A stretch of 64,000 bases of DNA, taken from positions 294,816,654 through 294,880,653 of the forward strand of contig JARDYH010000001.1 in NCBI GenBank assembly GCA_029215795.1, given 5' to 3'. The DNA comes from Anniella stebbinsi. Taxonomy: Eukaryota; Chordata; Lepidosauria; Squamata; Anniellidae. The notes under the pieces were generated by a model that saw nothing but the letters and a program-made list of their open reading frames with translations, did no database searches and was not told the DNA's origin. Below, in pieces: positions 10,483-21,433 of the stretch. Every line of letters starts with the position of its first letter. Positions within the stretch are counted from its first letter, which is position 1. Position numbers and translations under genes: made by a program.

Positions 10483-11860
10483 GGCTATTATTATTATTGT
10501 TATTGTTATTTATTTATATCCCGCCTTTTTCCCAATAATGGGACTCAAGGCGGCTTACAAATTAAAACATGTACAGTTAAAACAAAAAGCGATCTACAAA
10601 AAAATTAAATTAAACATAGTACAATTTAAAAATATTTAAAACATTTAAAAACATTTTAAATACCTATAATTAAAAATCCGAACTATAAGCAGTGCATCCA
10701 CAAAGGTCTGAATTACTCCCCAAAGGCCTGCTGAAACAGAAAAGTTTTAGTCTGCCTCCGAAAGCACACCAAGGAGGGAGCCAGTCTAGCTTCCCTGGGA
10801 AGGGAGTTTCAGAGCCCCGGGGCAGCCACCGAGAAGGCCCTCTCCCTCATTCCCACCAGGCGTGCCGGTGGTGGTGGTGGGATGGATAGACGAGCCTCCC
10901 CTGAAGTCCTCAGGGGACAGACAGGCTCATAAAGGAGAATATGGTCTTTCAGATATCCTGGACCTGAGCCATATAGGGCTTTGTAGGTCATAACCAGCAC
11001 TTTGAATTTTCCCTGGTAACAGACTGGAAGCCAGTGAAGCTGTTTTAACAGGGGAGTTGTATGCTCCCTGTAGCCAACCCGGGTCAACAATCTGGTCACA
11101 GCTCTTTGAACCAGCTGTAGTTTCTGAATGCTCTTCAAAGGCAGTCCCACATAGAGCGCATTACAGTAATCCAAACAGGATGAAACTAAGGCGTATGTCA
11201 CCGTGGCCAGGTCCGACATCTCAAGGAACAGCCGCAGCTGGCGCACAAGCTTTAACTGTGCAAATGCACTCCTGGCCACTGCTGAAAACTGGGCATCCAG
11301 GCTCAGGGCTGAATCCAGGAGTACACCCAAGCTGCGAACCTGTGTCTTCAGGGGGAGTGTAACCCCATCCAACACAAGCTGAATCCCTATTCCCTGAACT
11401 GCCTTTCGACTGACGAGGAGCACCTCTGTCTTGTCTGGATTAAACTTCAATTTGTTTGCCCTCCTCCAGTCCATTGCTGCCAACAGACACCGGTTTAGGA
11501 CCAAAACAGCTTCCTTGGAATCAGGTGGAAAGGAAAAGTAGAGTTGGGTGTCATCAGCGAACTGGTGGCATCGCACCCCAAAACTCTGGACAACCTCTCC
11601 CAATGGTTTCATGTACATGTTAAATAGCATGGGGGACAAAACGAAACCCTGAGGGACTCCACAGGCCAATGGCCAAGGAGTCAAACAGAAGTCCCCCTGC
11701 ACCTCCTTCTGGATCCGCCCCTCCAGGAAGGAATGGAGCCACTGTAAAACAGTGCCTCCAAGACCCATCCCAGCGAAGCAGCCCAGAGGATACCATGGTC
11801 GACGGTATCGAACGCCGCTGAGAGCTCCAGCAGAACTAACAGGTCTTTAGGGACACCTTA
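10483..11860 (-). mobile_element. L2-clade LINE, copy 4, 5'-truncated
   Basis: On the minus strand the element enters within the reverse transcriptase (about 11860) and runs to a 3' end whose plus-strand mirror is TTATTTATATCCCGCCTTTT at about 10507-10526, preceded by an ATT-rich tail. The terminal phrase again differs from copies 1/3 and 2, so this is a third L2-type subfamily. Its 3' UTR (10483-10800) has no coding signal. Confidence 0.82.
10809..11855 (-). pseudogene. L2 reverse transcriptase remnant (copy 4)
   Basis: A 319-codon frame (10809-11768) covers the palm and C-terminal half: MLFNMYMKPLGEV, then FADD as motif C (F in place of the usual Y, still compatible with activity in known reverse transcriptases), [53 protein letters not shown] and a final RERAFSVAAP block. 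Upstream, in another frame at about 11785-11855, motif A reads LLELSAAFDT: the usual first aspartate is a glutamate. The frame change between the two parts lies near 11770-11790. It is 5'-truncated inside the enzyme, so there is no endonuclease. Confidence 0.85.
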
Positions 11861-12186
11861 CCAAAGCCCCACTCCTATACCAACAACTTCTCTGCTGTGG
11901 CAGAGAACATGGGTTCTGGACAGGAGCACATCAATAATCACACAGAAAGCACTTCTTTGGTAATAAATTTTATTTATTTGTTTCTTTAATCCACTATTTT
12001 GATAAGGCAGAAAGAGATGTACAGTCAACCAACCAGCTGCCCCTAACAAAATAGAATATTTTAAACCATGACATTCTGATTCATGGAACAAAACTCAAAA
12101 ATCTTAATGCAATACAAGTTTTACAATTAAGCTTTTCATACCTTCTCTGGGAGGTCTCACCTGTGGCTCAACCTGTGGCCAAATAA
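11861..12186. other. Gap; possible minus-strand LINE 3' tail
   Basis: The run TAAATTTTATTTATTTG at about 11962-11980 followed by a TCCACTATTTTGATAAGGC stretch resembles a reversed LINE 3' end, but it is too short and degraded to place. Nothing else is recognised. Confidence 0.3.
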
Positions 12187-12601
12187 GAGAGCAATCCTAT
12201 GGTTCCTAAACAGCATCTGGTGGGCCATAGGATTGGTCGGTTTCCTGGCTACAAGTTCGGAACCTGCTCCCTCCCTCTCCCCTTTGTAGCTAGTGCTGAG
12301 AGGCCTGTACCTGCTACCTCTTCATGCTTGGTAAACAGAGCACAAAGATGGGGGAAAGGGGGCTATCACGGGGACTGAGACCAGGACAGTTGCCTTACGC
12401 TGAATCCTATGGCTACTCCAGCCTCCTTCCTTTCCCTCGAAAGCATCATTGCTGATCGGGTGAAATTGCCTGACTTGCAGAAATGGAGGGTGGCCAGAGC
12501 ACAGAGGCAAAGATCGCCTACATGTTCCAGCTGCCTTGCATTGGATACGTGGCAGCCTCTAAGTTCAGAGGCTGCCAATTATCAACACAGGATTGTGCCC
12601 T
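12187..12601. mobile_element. Non-autonomous TIR element with internal hairpins
   Basis: The left end (AGAGCAATCCTATGG) and the reverse-complemented right end (AGGGCACAATCCTGTG) form short imperfect terminal inverted repeats. Inside are an 11-bp perfect inverted repeat, CAATCCTATGG at 12192-12202 and its complement at 12225-12235, and a 10-bp perfect stem GGCAGCCTCT at 12551-12576. The CAATCCTATG ends are shared with shorter repeats elsewhere in the window (32655, 45945). The overlapping open frames on both strands show no domain. Confidence 0.5.
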
Positions 12602-13103
12602 AAATGTCCCAAAAGATGACACAGACAGCAGGGCCAAGTGACTTGATATCAATTAGAGAGTGGGGTCATACAAAATTCTATCCTATCAGACAGAGAATTT
12701 AACTTCTGTGTGGGATTCTCACCAGTGGATTCTCACCAGTGATTTGATTATCAGAAACAACAATCATGCATTAATTCCAATCATTTTGAGTGTCGACGTG
12801 CAGGATGCTGCTCACACATGGGTACCATTTTGTATGGGTTTGTGATGTGGGGTCCTTGGTTACCAATGCTCCACCCTCCACATATTAGCCCTATGTGCAG
12901 AGGGAACATTTGAACAAGGCTACAGAAAACTGAATATTGACTACATGACACCTTGCCACCCTTGTGTGAAAATTACAAACATTACAAGGCATCTGGATAA
13001 TTTGTTAGTGTACTGGAGTTAAATCAGCAATTGTGGTACATGTTGAGTGGCATTGGGAAATATAGTAGTGAGGGTCCTAGGCTGAAAAATATGAAGACTG
13101 GAT
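12602..13103. other. Gap; 14-bp tandem duplication
   Basis: No gene seen. GGATTCTCACCAGT occurs twice in tandem at 12713-12740. Confidence 0.45.
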
Positions 13104-13260
13104 ATTATTTATTATTATTTGGATGTAGTAACCATGTTTTTACAGAAAAACCCAAGGTGACTTACATAGAAATATACAACTATATAATAAAAACCAGTAA
13201 GCATAGTTAAAACACTACATAGTATGAAAAGATTAGTAAAGAGCAGTAGAAATCAACCAA
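13104..13260 (-). mobile_element. L2-type 3' UTR relic
   Basis: The plus strand begins with an ATTATTT-rich tail and continues AACCCAAGGTGACTTACATA, which mirrors the CCAAGGCGGCTTAC phrase at the 3' end of L2 copy 4 (about 10527-10559). This is a short, diverged, minus-strand 3' fragment without coding sequence. Confidence 0.5.
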
Positions 13261-13319
13261 ATGAAGGCAAATTTTAAATGTTTTAAATGTTTTTAAATTA
13301 GTTTCTTAAAAAAAATAGA

Positions 13320-13432
13320 CATTTTATCATAACATTTATAATGTTTATAAGATTGTATTTTTCTGTATTTTAATTAATTGTGAACCACTCAGAGACCCTC
13401 GCTATTGGAATGAAATAAATGAAAGAAATAAT
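13320..13432 (+). mobile_element. L2-type 3' end relic
   Basis: TGTGAACCACTCAGAGACCC followed by CTCGCTATTGG and a degraded AATAAA tail matches the 3' end of L2 copies 1 and 3 (GTAAACTGCCCAGAGAGC, then TTCGGCTATGG). It is a diverged plus-strand 3' fragment next to an oppositely oriented one. Confidence 0.55.
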
Positions 13433-14039
13433 AACAGTAACTGGGAAGGAAGGAGCAAAGATGTCTCACAGCAAATCTCCTGTAGGCAGAGCATTCTGAA
13501 AAATGGGCCATCACAGAAAGAGCCCTGCTCTGTGTTCCTATTAATCTCATTTCAGAGAAGAAAGGAACAGGCATCATCATTCTGAATTGAAAATTTCAAA
13601 GCATTTTAAATAGAAAAATCAAGCTTCATCTGTAAAAAGGAATTTCTATTCCATTCACTAAGTGATTTGAAGCATATTATGATTATCATGACTTTTGCCA
13701 CCAAAAGAGCACACTGGCATATCTCACAATTGGAGAAAGAATTAATTTAAAAGAACTCGTTATTAGTGGAACAGATGAGATAAAAAAAAGTTCAGCAGTG
13801 TTTTTATTCTCACAGCATTTGAGAAAAATGAAAAGAAAGCCATGTATTAATCTTGTGTGTCCGGAATACTAAATCAGGAAAGATTTTTTTTTACTAGAGT
13901 TCTTACATTCATAACTGTGGCTTTGGCTGTAACAACAAATAATGGTCTCAGGCTTCCCCCTACTCTGGCCATGAGAAAGCAATTGGAAGCTTTTGCTTCC
14001 ATGTTTATTAACTGCAATTTAGCATTATATCCAAACCCT
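13433..14039. other. Gap without recognised feature
   Basis: AT-rich, no coding or repeat signal that I can name. Confidence 0.4.
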
Positions 14040-14129
14040 AAACTGTGGTTAATCTGAACTGTAGCTTGTTGAAACAAACCAGCTTCTTTGTTTGCTTCAA
14101 CAAGCCACAGTTATAATGAACCACGGTTT
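14040..14129. repeat. Foldback repeat, about 40-nt arms
   Basis: The arms AAACTGTGGTTAATCTGAAC (onward to GAAACAAAC) and their counterpart ending CCACGGTTT are mutual reverse complements with a few mismatches around a roughly 10-nt loop. The CTGTGGTTAAT phrase recurs at 14153-14163. It is probably a remnant of a small non-autonomous DNA transposon. Confidence 0.65.
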
Positions 14130-15449
14130 GGCCAGTTCGATGAAACATGAAGCTGTGGTTAATCAAAGCTGGAAGTGAAAGCTTCTGAACTCCTCCTCGT
14201 GCCACACTGGAGCAGGAGGGGGTAGGGGATCGCCTAAGTGACAGACCCGGTCTTTTTTCTTCACACATTCTAATACTACAGACTTGTTATAGTTCAGGTT
14301 TGGTGCTGCGCTGAAGCATATAACTGGAAGCACTGGAACTGTGGCAGGAGGAAGGCATTAAAAAAAGCTGACCAGAAATGTTTGGTGATTATACTGGAGA
14401 CTTTAACGCAGAGAAATGCCTTCAAAACTCATTTACTGAAACGTTGTGTAGATGCAAAGAAAATAATCCAGATGTCAAAAGAGGTGCTGTGGTTTTTGTT
14501 ATACAGATTTCTTCCTTAATATATAGGTTAATATTTTAAAAAGTTAATGAGACCACTTTCTGAACTGGGCTTGTACCATAAATACATTTTACATTCATGT
14601 CGTCTCATTAATATAGCTGTCAAAAGCACCTTCTGTTCCTAGGCAGTGCTCTTCAGCCAAGCAAAAGATAAATGTGTACTTTGTATTCAGAGTTCTGGTC
14701 ATGGTCTGGAAGCTTGAAAAATAATGCCTGGCATCAAGACATGAAAACAAATTGTGTGTTTATAAAAACTGATGCAGCTGAATCAAAACTGAGGAAAGAC
14801 AGCATACTGCAAGCAAAAGGGGGGTGGAGATTCAAAAATGCTGCAGACACAACAAGCACGGACTCTTTCTAAAACAATTAGAGTGTGCTTCAAACTGTCA
14901 TTTTCCCATTAGGGCATGTAGACAAAAAAAAATGAAGTCACAAATTCATGGCCATGGTTTTCATGGTTCAACTACATAGTTGTTAGCAGGGTTAACATTG
15001 AAAGGTGCATCTCAAAATTCACTAAACATAGAATATAAGTCCATTTTCTTCTTTTTTAAAAGTTACCTTTATTAGATCCAGATAACCAAAATACTAAATG
15101 TTCTAGTTTGGTAGTTTCAGATTCGATTCAGCTGTGATTGAAAGTGTCCTGGTTCAATTCCAACTCAGGATAATAAAAGTCCTGCAACTGGTTCATGTGA
15201 TGGTGCAAGTTAATGAATCAAATTTGGTACACATGGACACCAAATGTGCAAGGGGTAGTGATATCACACGGTTAGCCTTGCCCTCTCTGCACATCATCTT
15301 TTGTGTCAGCCTAACAAAAGATGCCAGCGGCTGTATGTTTGCCATCAGTGTGAAGGAAGCTTACACAAGCTCACATTCCTCACCCCCACCCCCATCCTCT
15401 GCAACAGCTCTTTCTAACTCAGGTCATATTTCATGCAAAGTTAGAAAGA
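14130..15449. other. Gap without recognised feature
   Basis: No gene or named repeat. A GGTTCAATTCC sequence at about 15151 resembles a tRNA B box, but I found no matching A box or acceptor stem. Confidence 0.35.
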
Positions 15450-15455
15450 GGCAGA

Positions 15456-15500
15456 GAGAGACAGAGACACACACGCACACACACAGACAGACAGACAGAG
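15456..15500. repeat. Compound (AC)n/(AGAC)n microsatellite
   Basis: AGAGACAGAGACACACACGC is followed by (AC)n and (AGAC)n units. This is simple sequence. Confidence 0.85.
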
Positions 15501-16570
15501 TTTGTAGACATTTAAAAATTGCCTAATCTATACCAATACAGTCTATTATCCCAGGTTCCAGGTTGGAGAGTGGCTTACACTACAGCCCTGCAAAGAAGTC
15601 CATTGTTTGTATTCCTTGTTAAAATGCATGGGCAGGGGTCTAATCATTTTCTAGTGTGCTGTGTATTTAAAAGTAGACTTTTTTATTTAGTGGGTCCATC
15701 TACTGCAAACCTTTAGAACAGCTGAAAATATAAGGGGGGAAACTGATATAAGGGAAAAGGCGTGTCTATTCTGTTAGCTGCTTCCAAAGTTGTCCCTTGA
15801 GAGACAATTGTTGTTAACAGTGTCTAAGATATGTCACTGGGTATAAAGACACCTCTTAATTCAGGCCAGATCTATAGAATATTCTTGATACCTGGTTATG
15901 ATAGGGCTATAATCCCATTTGCAATAGCAAAAGGCCCTGAGTCATTGAATGTAGATGATCCAGGATGTATACAATCACCCCCTTGCTCATGACAGGCCAT
16001 TATTAGCTGCAAAGGAACACTAAGAATGGGAACAAAGAACAGCAGCCAAAATATTTTCTCTATCAATTCCAAACACATATTTTAGACTCCAGACTATTTA
16101 GATTTTTGACAGCTCATCTGCAACAACCTTGCAAACATATATATTTATTATGTTGTACAAGATCCACAGGAGAGATAAAAAAATTATACTGATGGTGTGC
16201 CTGGTTTAACATCGTAAATGCACACTGAAGAGCAGCAGAGCTGAACAATGGACCCTAATTATCTGTTTTATAAATATTGTGAAGTTAAACTGATCGCTGA
16301 GCTTCATGGAAAAAAAGAGAAAGAAATACAAAATTATATGTTTTGTACAAAGGATTTGTTTTGCCAAGCTAGATCTGCACCTTGGCAACATTAATCAGCT
16401 TCATCAGTATGATCTAAGTGGAGGGATGCTAAAGGCAGTTACTTTCTACCCAGCTACAGATTTAGCTGAGTGCATGTTCCTTTGACACTGATTAAAAACC
16501 AATTACCACTCACCAAGAGTTGCTATGTCAGTTGGAGCTTTTCCAAAGAGAACGCCGTGCAGCACAAAAG
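15501..16570. other. Gap without recognised feature
   Basis: No coding frame or named repeat stands out. Confidence 0.4.
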
Positions 16571-16571
16571 A

Positions 16572-16624
<53 letters not shown>
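16571..16624. repeat. (GT)n(AT)n microsatellite
   Basis: About eleven GT units run directly into about fifteen AT units. The short reading frames over it are artefacts of the dinucleotide repeat. Confidence 0.97.
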
Positions 16625-16627
<3 letters not shown>

Positions 16628-17308
16628 CTTCTTTACATCCAGTGTCCTTCATACAATTCCTACATTGCCACTCTGGATATAATTTTAAATTAATCCGGTT
16701 GCACGGGAAACATTTAAAAAACTCTTTCCCAAAGAAGCGCTGTAAGAATGGATGATTTGCAAGATGAAAGATCCCAGCTTGACTTTTAGAACCCAGCATG
16801 AACTTTGAGGCTAATTAGTTAAAATAAATAAAAATCGCTTTGCATTCCACATATATTCTGGTGGATCAATGTAATATAAATCTCTGCTAGGAGGAAAGGG
16901 CATCCTTTGTGTTATCCACTCCGTGAAGACATTTCTCCAGAGATCACACAATAATTGGTCTTTTCTACAGCCTGGACAATAAACTCAAAACTGAATTAAG
17001 AGAATCATAATCCCAACCTGAGAATTTCTGCAAAGCAGAAGGAACTGTACTGAAATTCCTTATCAAAGCAAAAGGAAGGTGAAAGGTCAAAACCCTTTTC
17101 AGATGACAAATGAATGCATCCAGGAAAATTGGGTGGGAGAAGAGGGAATGGGACTGGGGCAGACAATGGGAAACATTGCAAAAGCAGGAAGAGAGCTCTA
17201 TACATGTAGCATCTGTTCTGACCTTGGAATTAATGCATGTAGTCCAGGGACTAGCCTATCCCCTGAAACCTCCTCTCCCTCCCCATTCACATGTTCAGCC
17301 TGCACACC
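16625..17308. other. Gap without recognised feature
   Basis: No gene or named repeat. Confidence 0.4.
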
Positions 17309-17689
17309 TTAGCCCTATGCAAGTATTTGCCTGAACATGAGTAGGGTTAAACTGTGTATGGGATGTGGACATAAACATAACCCCGTCCCCAACATCCTCG
17401 CACACCCAGCTGTTCTTTAAGGTCTTCATACATTCAGCGCAAAGAGACGAATAGGTCTGTTTGGCTAACGCACCTAAGAGCTCACATAATCAGAAACCCT
17501 GCCTTATCAAGGTTTCCGATCATGTGAGCTCTTAAGTGCATCCAGAGCCCTATTCAGATCTTTGCACTGAATGCATGATGATATATAATAGACCCTGGGG
17601 TGTATGAAAGTGGGGCATGAATGCTTGTCCACATACCCTGCAGAGTTTAGCCTTTCTCATGTTGCAGATGATTGCCTACATAGGGCTAA
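17309..17689. mobile_element. 381-bp palindromic (foldback) element
   Basis: The two halves are reverse complements along their whole length. Outermost TTAGCCCTATG (17309) pairs with CATAGGGCTAA (17679-17689). The AACATGAG, TTAAACT/CTAAACT and GGGATGTGGACA / GGTATGTGGACA blocks pair in order. The inner arms 17427-17498 and 17511-17577 (about 70 nt, with GAGCTCACAT and GGAAACC/GAAACC near the loop) pair best. The loop is about 12 nt. There is no open frame of note and no clear target duplication. It is most simply a foldback MITE. Confidence 0.75.
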
Positions 17690-20600
17690 CTGCATGAAAA
17701 GAGCTCAAATAATATAGTGGTTCTCAGGGTCAATCTGTTAACCATGAGAACCAGTTATGATGGCACCAATTATATTTTTATAACACCCCATCCCCATGCC
17801 ATTCCACTCTGTCACATGTTTTGAGGATACAGCCAACCCAAAACATCCTGGTTTTTACTTCTGTGTTGAGAAATTCTGAATAAAAATATTTGCATGGGTC
17901 ATATGAAATTACTTACTTTATATGTGTTAGAAGCCGCAGAGCCTAGAACAAGATACCTGCTTCTGTGTACAGAAACATATAATGAGCCACAGAACAGCAA
18001 TTATAGTATTTCCCCAGGCAGTGAAATATTCATTCTGGCGCACTATTGGACCGTACTAGACAGTAAGGACTATAAAAGTTTTCCAGATTGAGTTGAGATT
18101 TTGCCTGAACGACGATCAATTGCCTTCCTGGTTCTGGTGTGTTCTTTAGCTCTTTTCCTTGATTTGTACTGTTGGCATGATCCTTCAATTCTGACCCCCG
18201 GACACAACACCTGGCACTTAGCCCCTGGCTCCCCTCTGATTCCTGCCTATGGTTCAGCTCTGGTAATAGGCGTAGGTCTGAAATGTGACTGCTCTGTGCA
18301 TGTGACAAACTATGGTACTGATTACATAGCTTGATCTACAAAGATCTTGTGGATGCACGTCTATGCCTTGGCTAGCAGAGTCAAATGGATGACATTTGAT
18401 GCCTATGTTCTGACGCTACAATTCTCACTGCAAATAAGTGTTTCATGACATTCATAGTTCATGTCATGACACTACTCAGATCTCTAGGTATGATGAGGTA
18501 ACTGGTCTCTGAGATCTAATGAACATTAGCAGAACCATTGTCTCTAAATCTCAAGTATTCTTGAACAAAGGACCACTTTGAAATGGCACTTTATTAAATA
18601 ATTATTATTTTAATGCACCATTAAGCATTGGAGCATTTAATACACCACTGAGCATGCACTGCATACCAATGTATAAGTACAAATTTTTTAAAAATAATAA
18701 TAAATAAATATATTCTTTTAACAAGCTTTTATTTTTTTTAAAGATTTGCATTGCCACATTGGATTGGCATCTGCAGAAAATGGCTTTTCCCCTTACATGC
18801 ATATTACAATTAGAAAATGTTATTTATAACACCACTAAGTCTTTCTTATTAAAAACAACAACAGTGCTTATGGCTTTTCATCTGAGTATTACAGATAACA
18901 GTACAAAGTATTTTGTTGATATTAATGCGCTTACAGCTTATTACACTAAATTAATTAAACTTTAAATAAGGCAAAACCTGACAATTCTGCATGTCTAATT
19001 TGTCCACCAAAGCGGCTTGTATAATGAATAGCTTTATAAGAGCATTATGTTATCACAATGCAGCATATGATTCCACTGCTGCTCTATTCGTTTTCAGAGA
19101 GGACTATTGAAAGCTGTGTGGCTTTATGGACAAACCATTAGCTTGTTAGGCCCTAGGGGATATGACGAGCCACATCTGCCTGGAATGAGGCAGCCGCGAT
19201 GATCTCAGCCCACTCTTCACTGAACATTATCAGTTAGGGTATAATAGAACCACAAATGACTTGTCACTCTTAGGATGGCAGAAAACCTTAAGCCCCAAAC
19301 GCATCCACAATGCCCGTTAATCAGAGAGGGGTTTCCGGAGGTCAACACCAAAGCCATTATGAGTGTACAGGAAGGAAACAAGCAAGTTGATAATGCTAGG
19401 AGGCCTGCATAACTTGAGAGCTATGAAACTGAATAGCAGTATGCATTTGAACTGCCAGGTATTTGACTTTCCCATTTGTTTTGTAACCCCCGTGGGCAGC
19501 AAAAACAAGAGATTAATCAAAACCCCAGTGGGCCACCACATGGGATGGCAAATGAGCAAGAACCTGGGTTAATATGTAATGGGCAGAGGAAGGAGAAGGA
19601 AATCAATATGCAGGAGAAGCTCCCACAGCCCCTCCAAATCCAGGAACCATGTCAGTTAACTAGATGTTTGGAGCAAAGCCCATGCAATGACCATGCTACT
19701 GACAATGCAATGGAAGCTGTATGTCTCAGAAGAAACTATGCAGCCCTGTGGGCCTTATGGAACCCTTCTCATTTGTGTTAGGATCAGAAAAAGACAAGAG
19801 TTTGGAAGTAAAACAGTGCACTGTCTGCCCCCAATTCAAAAAGGCTGTAATGATGTCAATTTGAAACATGTCTGCTCCTTCCACCTTTTTCCAAGCCAGA
19901 TACTCAACACTTATTTAGGCAGTGGTAAAGAACAATTCCCCCCACCTTGCAATAAATGTCAACATACTGTGACGAGACAAAAAGAAAGGACTTAATTTGA
20001 AACTATACCTAAAATCATAAAAGTTCAGTTAATTGTGGAGCTTCTACTTTTGCTTACAGAGGACGGTGGTGCAGAGGGGGGGAAAGGCAGGGTGTGATTG
20101 ACCAAGCATTTTCTCAAAGATTAATTTGGTTCTTTGCATGATGCAAAAAACAAGTGAAATCAAAATGGAACTAGGCAGAATAGGAAAACATATTTCTGAA
20201 GGAGGATAATTTGTTTCAGATCAGGTGATAATAGTCTTTCAAAGCATAGAAAAAGACTAAACCACTGGGGAACTAGAAGAAATGAATTCATAGGGCAAGC
20301 TGAACTTTTCAACAACAATAGCATTGCTCAGAAATTCGTAAATTAGTGAAACAGCAGGCATTACCTGAGAAACTCACATGAAGCAAAATTTTTGAATTTA
20401 TACGCACACGTTGCAGACATATCAAACACAAAGCACACATATCCTTTTTTTAACCTAGTTCTTTTATTTCTATTGTCAGTGGATTAAATATGACATTATT
20501 CCAAGATCTCAAGAGCTAATTAGTTTCTTCATAGACAATTTAGTTTTGCATAATCATCTTCTAACAAAATTATACTAGATTGCAGAATGTCAAGGAATTG

Positions 20601-20919
20601 CCAAAGAAACACAGCAACATTGGCTTCTAGTCAGCTTATGTATCATGCTGTTACTGAATATGAGTGTTCACTGTTTTGCAAAGCTGCCATTGGGCTTTTC
20701 AAATACCAGCCAGCTCACCGCCTCAAACCTCATTCCGACCGCTTGACATTCTCTTTCCTAAGGTCTTCAGTACATTTTCCTGTTACTTCACATCTTACTA
20801 GCTCTAATTGACTAGTACTATATATTATCTTCCTTTGCAAGTTCTTCAGCTTGAAGCTTAGCAAACTTATCTTGTAATGTTGAACATTTACTATCTAAGA
20901 AAGGATTTCTTTTTTGAAA
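17690..20919. other. Long gap; small inverted repeat, LTR-like patch
   Basis: No convincing gene. TGGTTCTCA (17718-17726) and TGAGAACCA (17745-17753) form a perfect short inverted repeat reminiscent of the ends of some hAT elements. At about 18065-18260 a TATAAAAG box (18072) is followed by a C-rich stretch that looks promoter- or LTR-like, but no second feature supports this. The rest is AT-rich with no named repeat. Confidence 0.35.
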
Positions 20920-21095
20920 AAATGACCTGGGTTCAAATCCCCACTTAGCTATGAAAGTCTTTGGGCAGCATTCCGCTAATCATTATTTCTCTGCCTAACC
21001 TACCTCCTAGGGTTTTTATGAGATAAAATGGCGGTGGGAGAACCATGTATTTGCCTTGAGATCCTTGGAGGAGCCACATAAAGAAACTGTAATTC
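20918..21095 (+). mobile_element. tRNA-derived SINE (MIR/squamate type), 5' part degraded
   Basis: GGTTCAAATCC (20930-20940) is a good RNA polymerase III B box. It is followed by the typical SINE body: TTTGGGCAGC, then CTGCCTAACCTACCTCCTAG, GATAAAATGG, GGGAGAACCATGTATTTGCC and TTGAGATCCTTGGAGGA. These phrases are known from tRNA-derived SINEs common in squamates. The A-box half is not clear, so the copy is truncated or diverged at its 5' end. It does not encode protein. Confidence 0.7.
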
Positions 21096-21309
21096 ACAAA
21101 ACTCAATGGAAATTGTGTAGCAGCAGTACATATGCCAAGTGTATGAGAATATTAACCAATTAGTTATCCGATCCACTCAAGGAACTTGAGTCTTGCAAGA
21201 AGGAAAGGAATTCTATCAGAATTGTCACAACATTCACAATTTCCAGGTTTTCTTCCCAGAAGCTACAACTCTTAAACTGGTTTAAAATCAATTTATGCTT
21301 GTCATAAAG

Positions 21310-21379
21310 ATTAATTTTACAGTGCAATGCATGTCTATTCAGAATCCAGTGGGACTTGTTCCCAGGGAGCTGCGTATCA
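21310..21379. repeat. Short hairpin-type repeat, 'AATCCTATGCATG' family copy
   Basis: ACAGTGCAATGCATGTCTAT followed by CAGTGGGACTTGTTCCCAGG matches, with gaps, the repeat at 32655-32750. It abuts the left arm of the nested inverted-repeat element. Confidence 0.5.
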
Positions 21380-21433
21380 GATTGCAAAATTTCTGGATGG
21401 TATGCCAGGGTGACAATTTTGCTGCCAGATTAT

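Noticed and set aside
15151..15161. tRNA B-box-like GGTTCAATTCC
   Set aside because: No A box at the right distance, no acceptor stem and no SINE body around it.
15134..15526. 130-codon plus-strand frame
   Set aside because: No domain; the C-terminus is a translated AC/AGAC microsatellite.
16503..16799. 98-codon frame with Ile-Tyr and Thr-His repeats
   Set aside because: It is a direct translation of the (GT)n(AT)n microsatellite.
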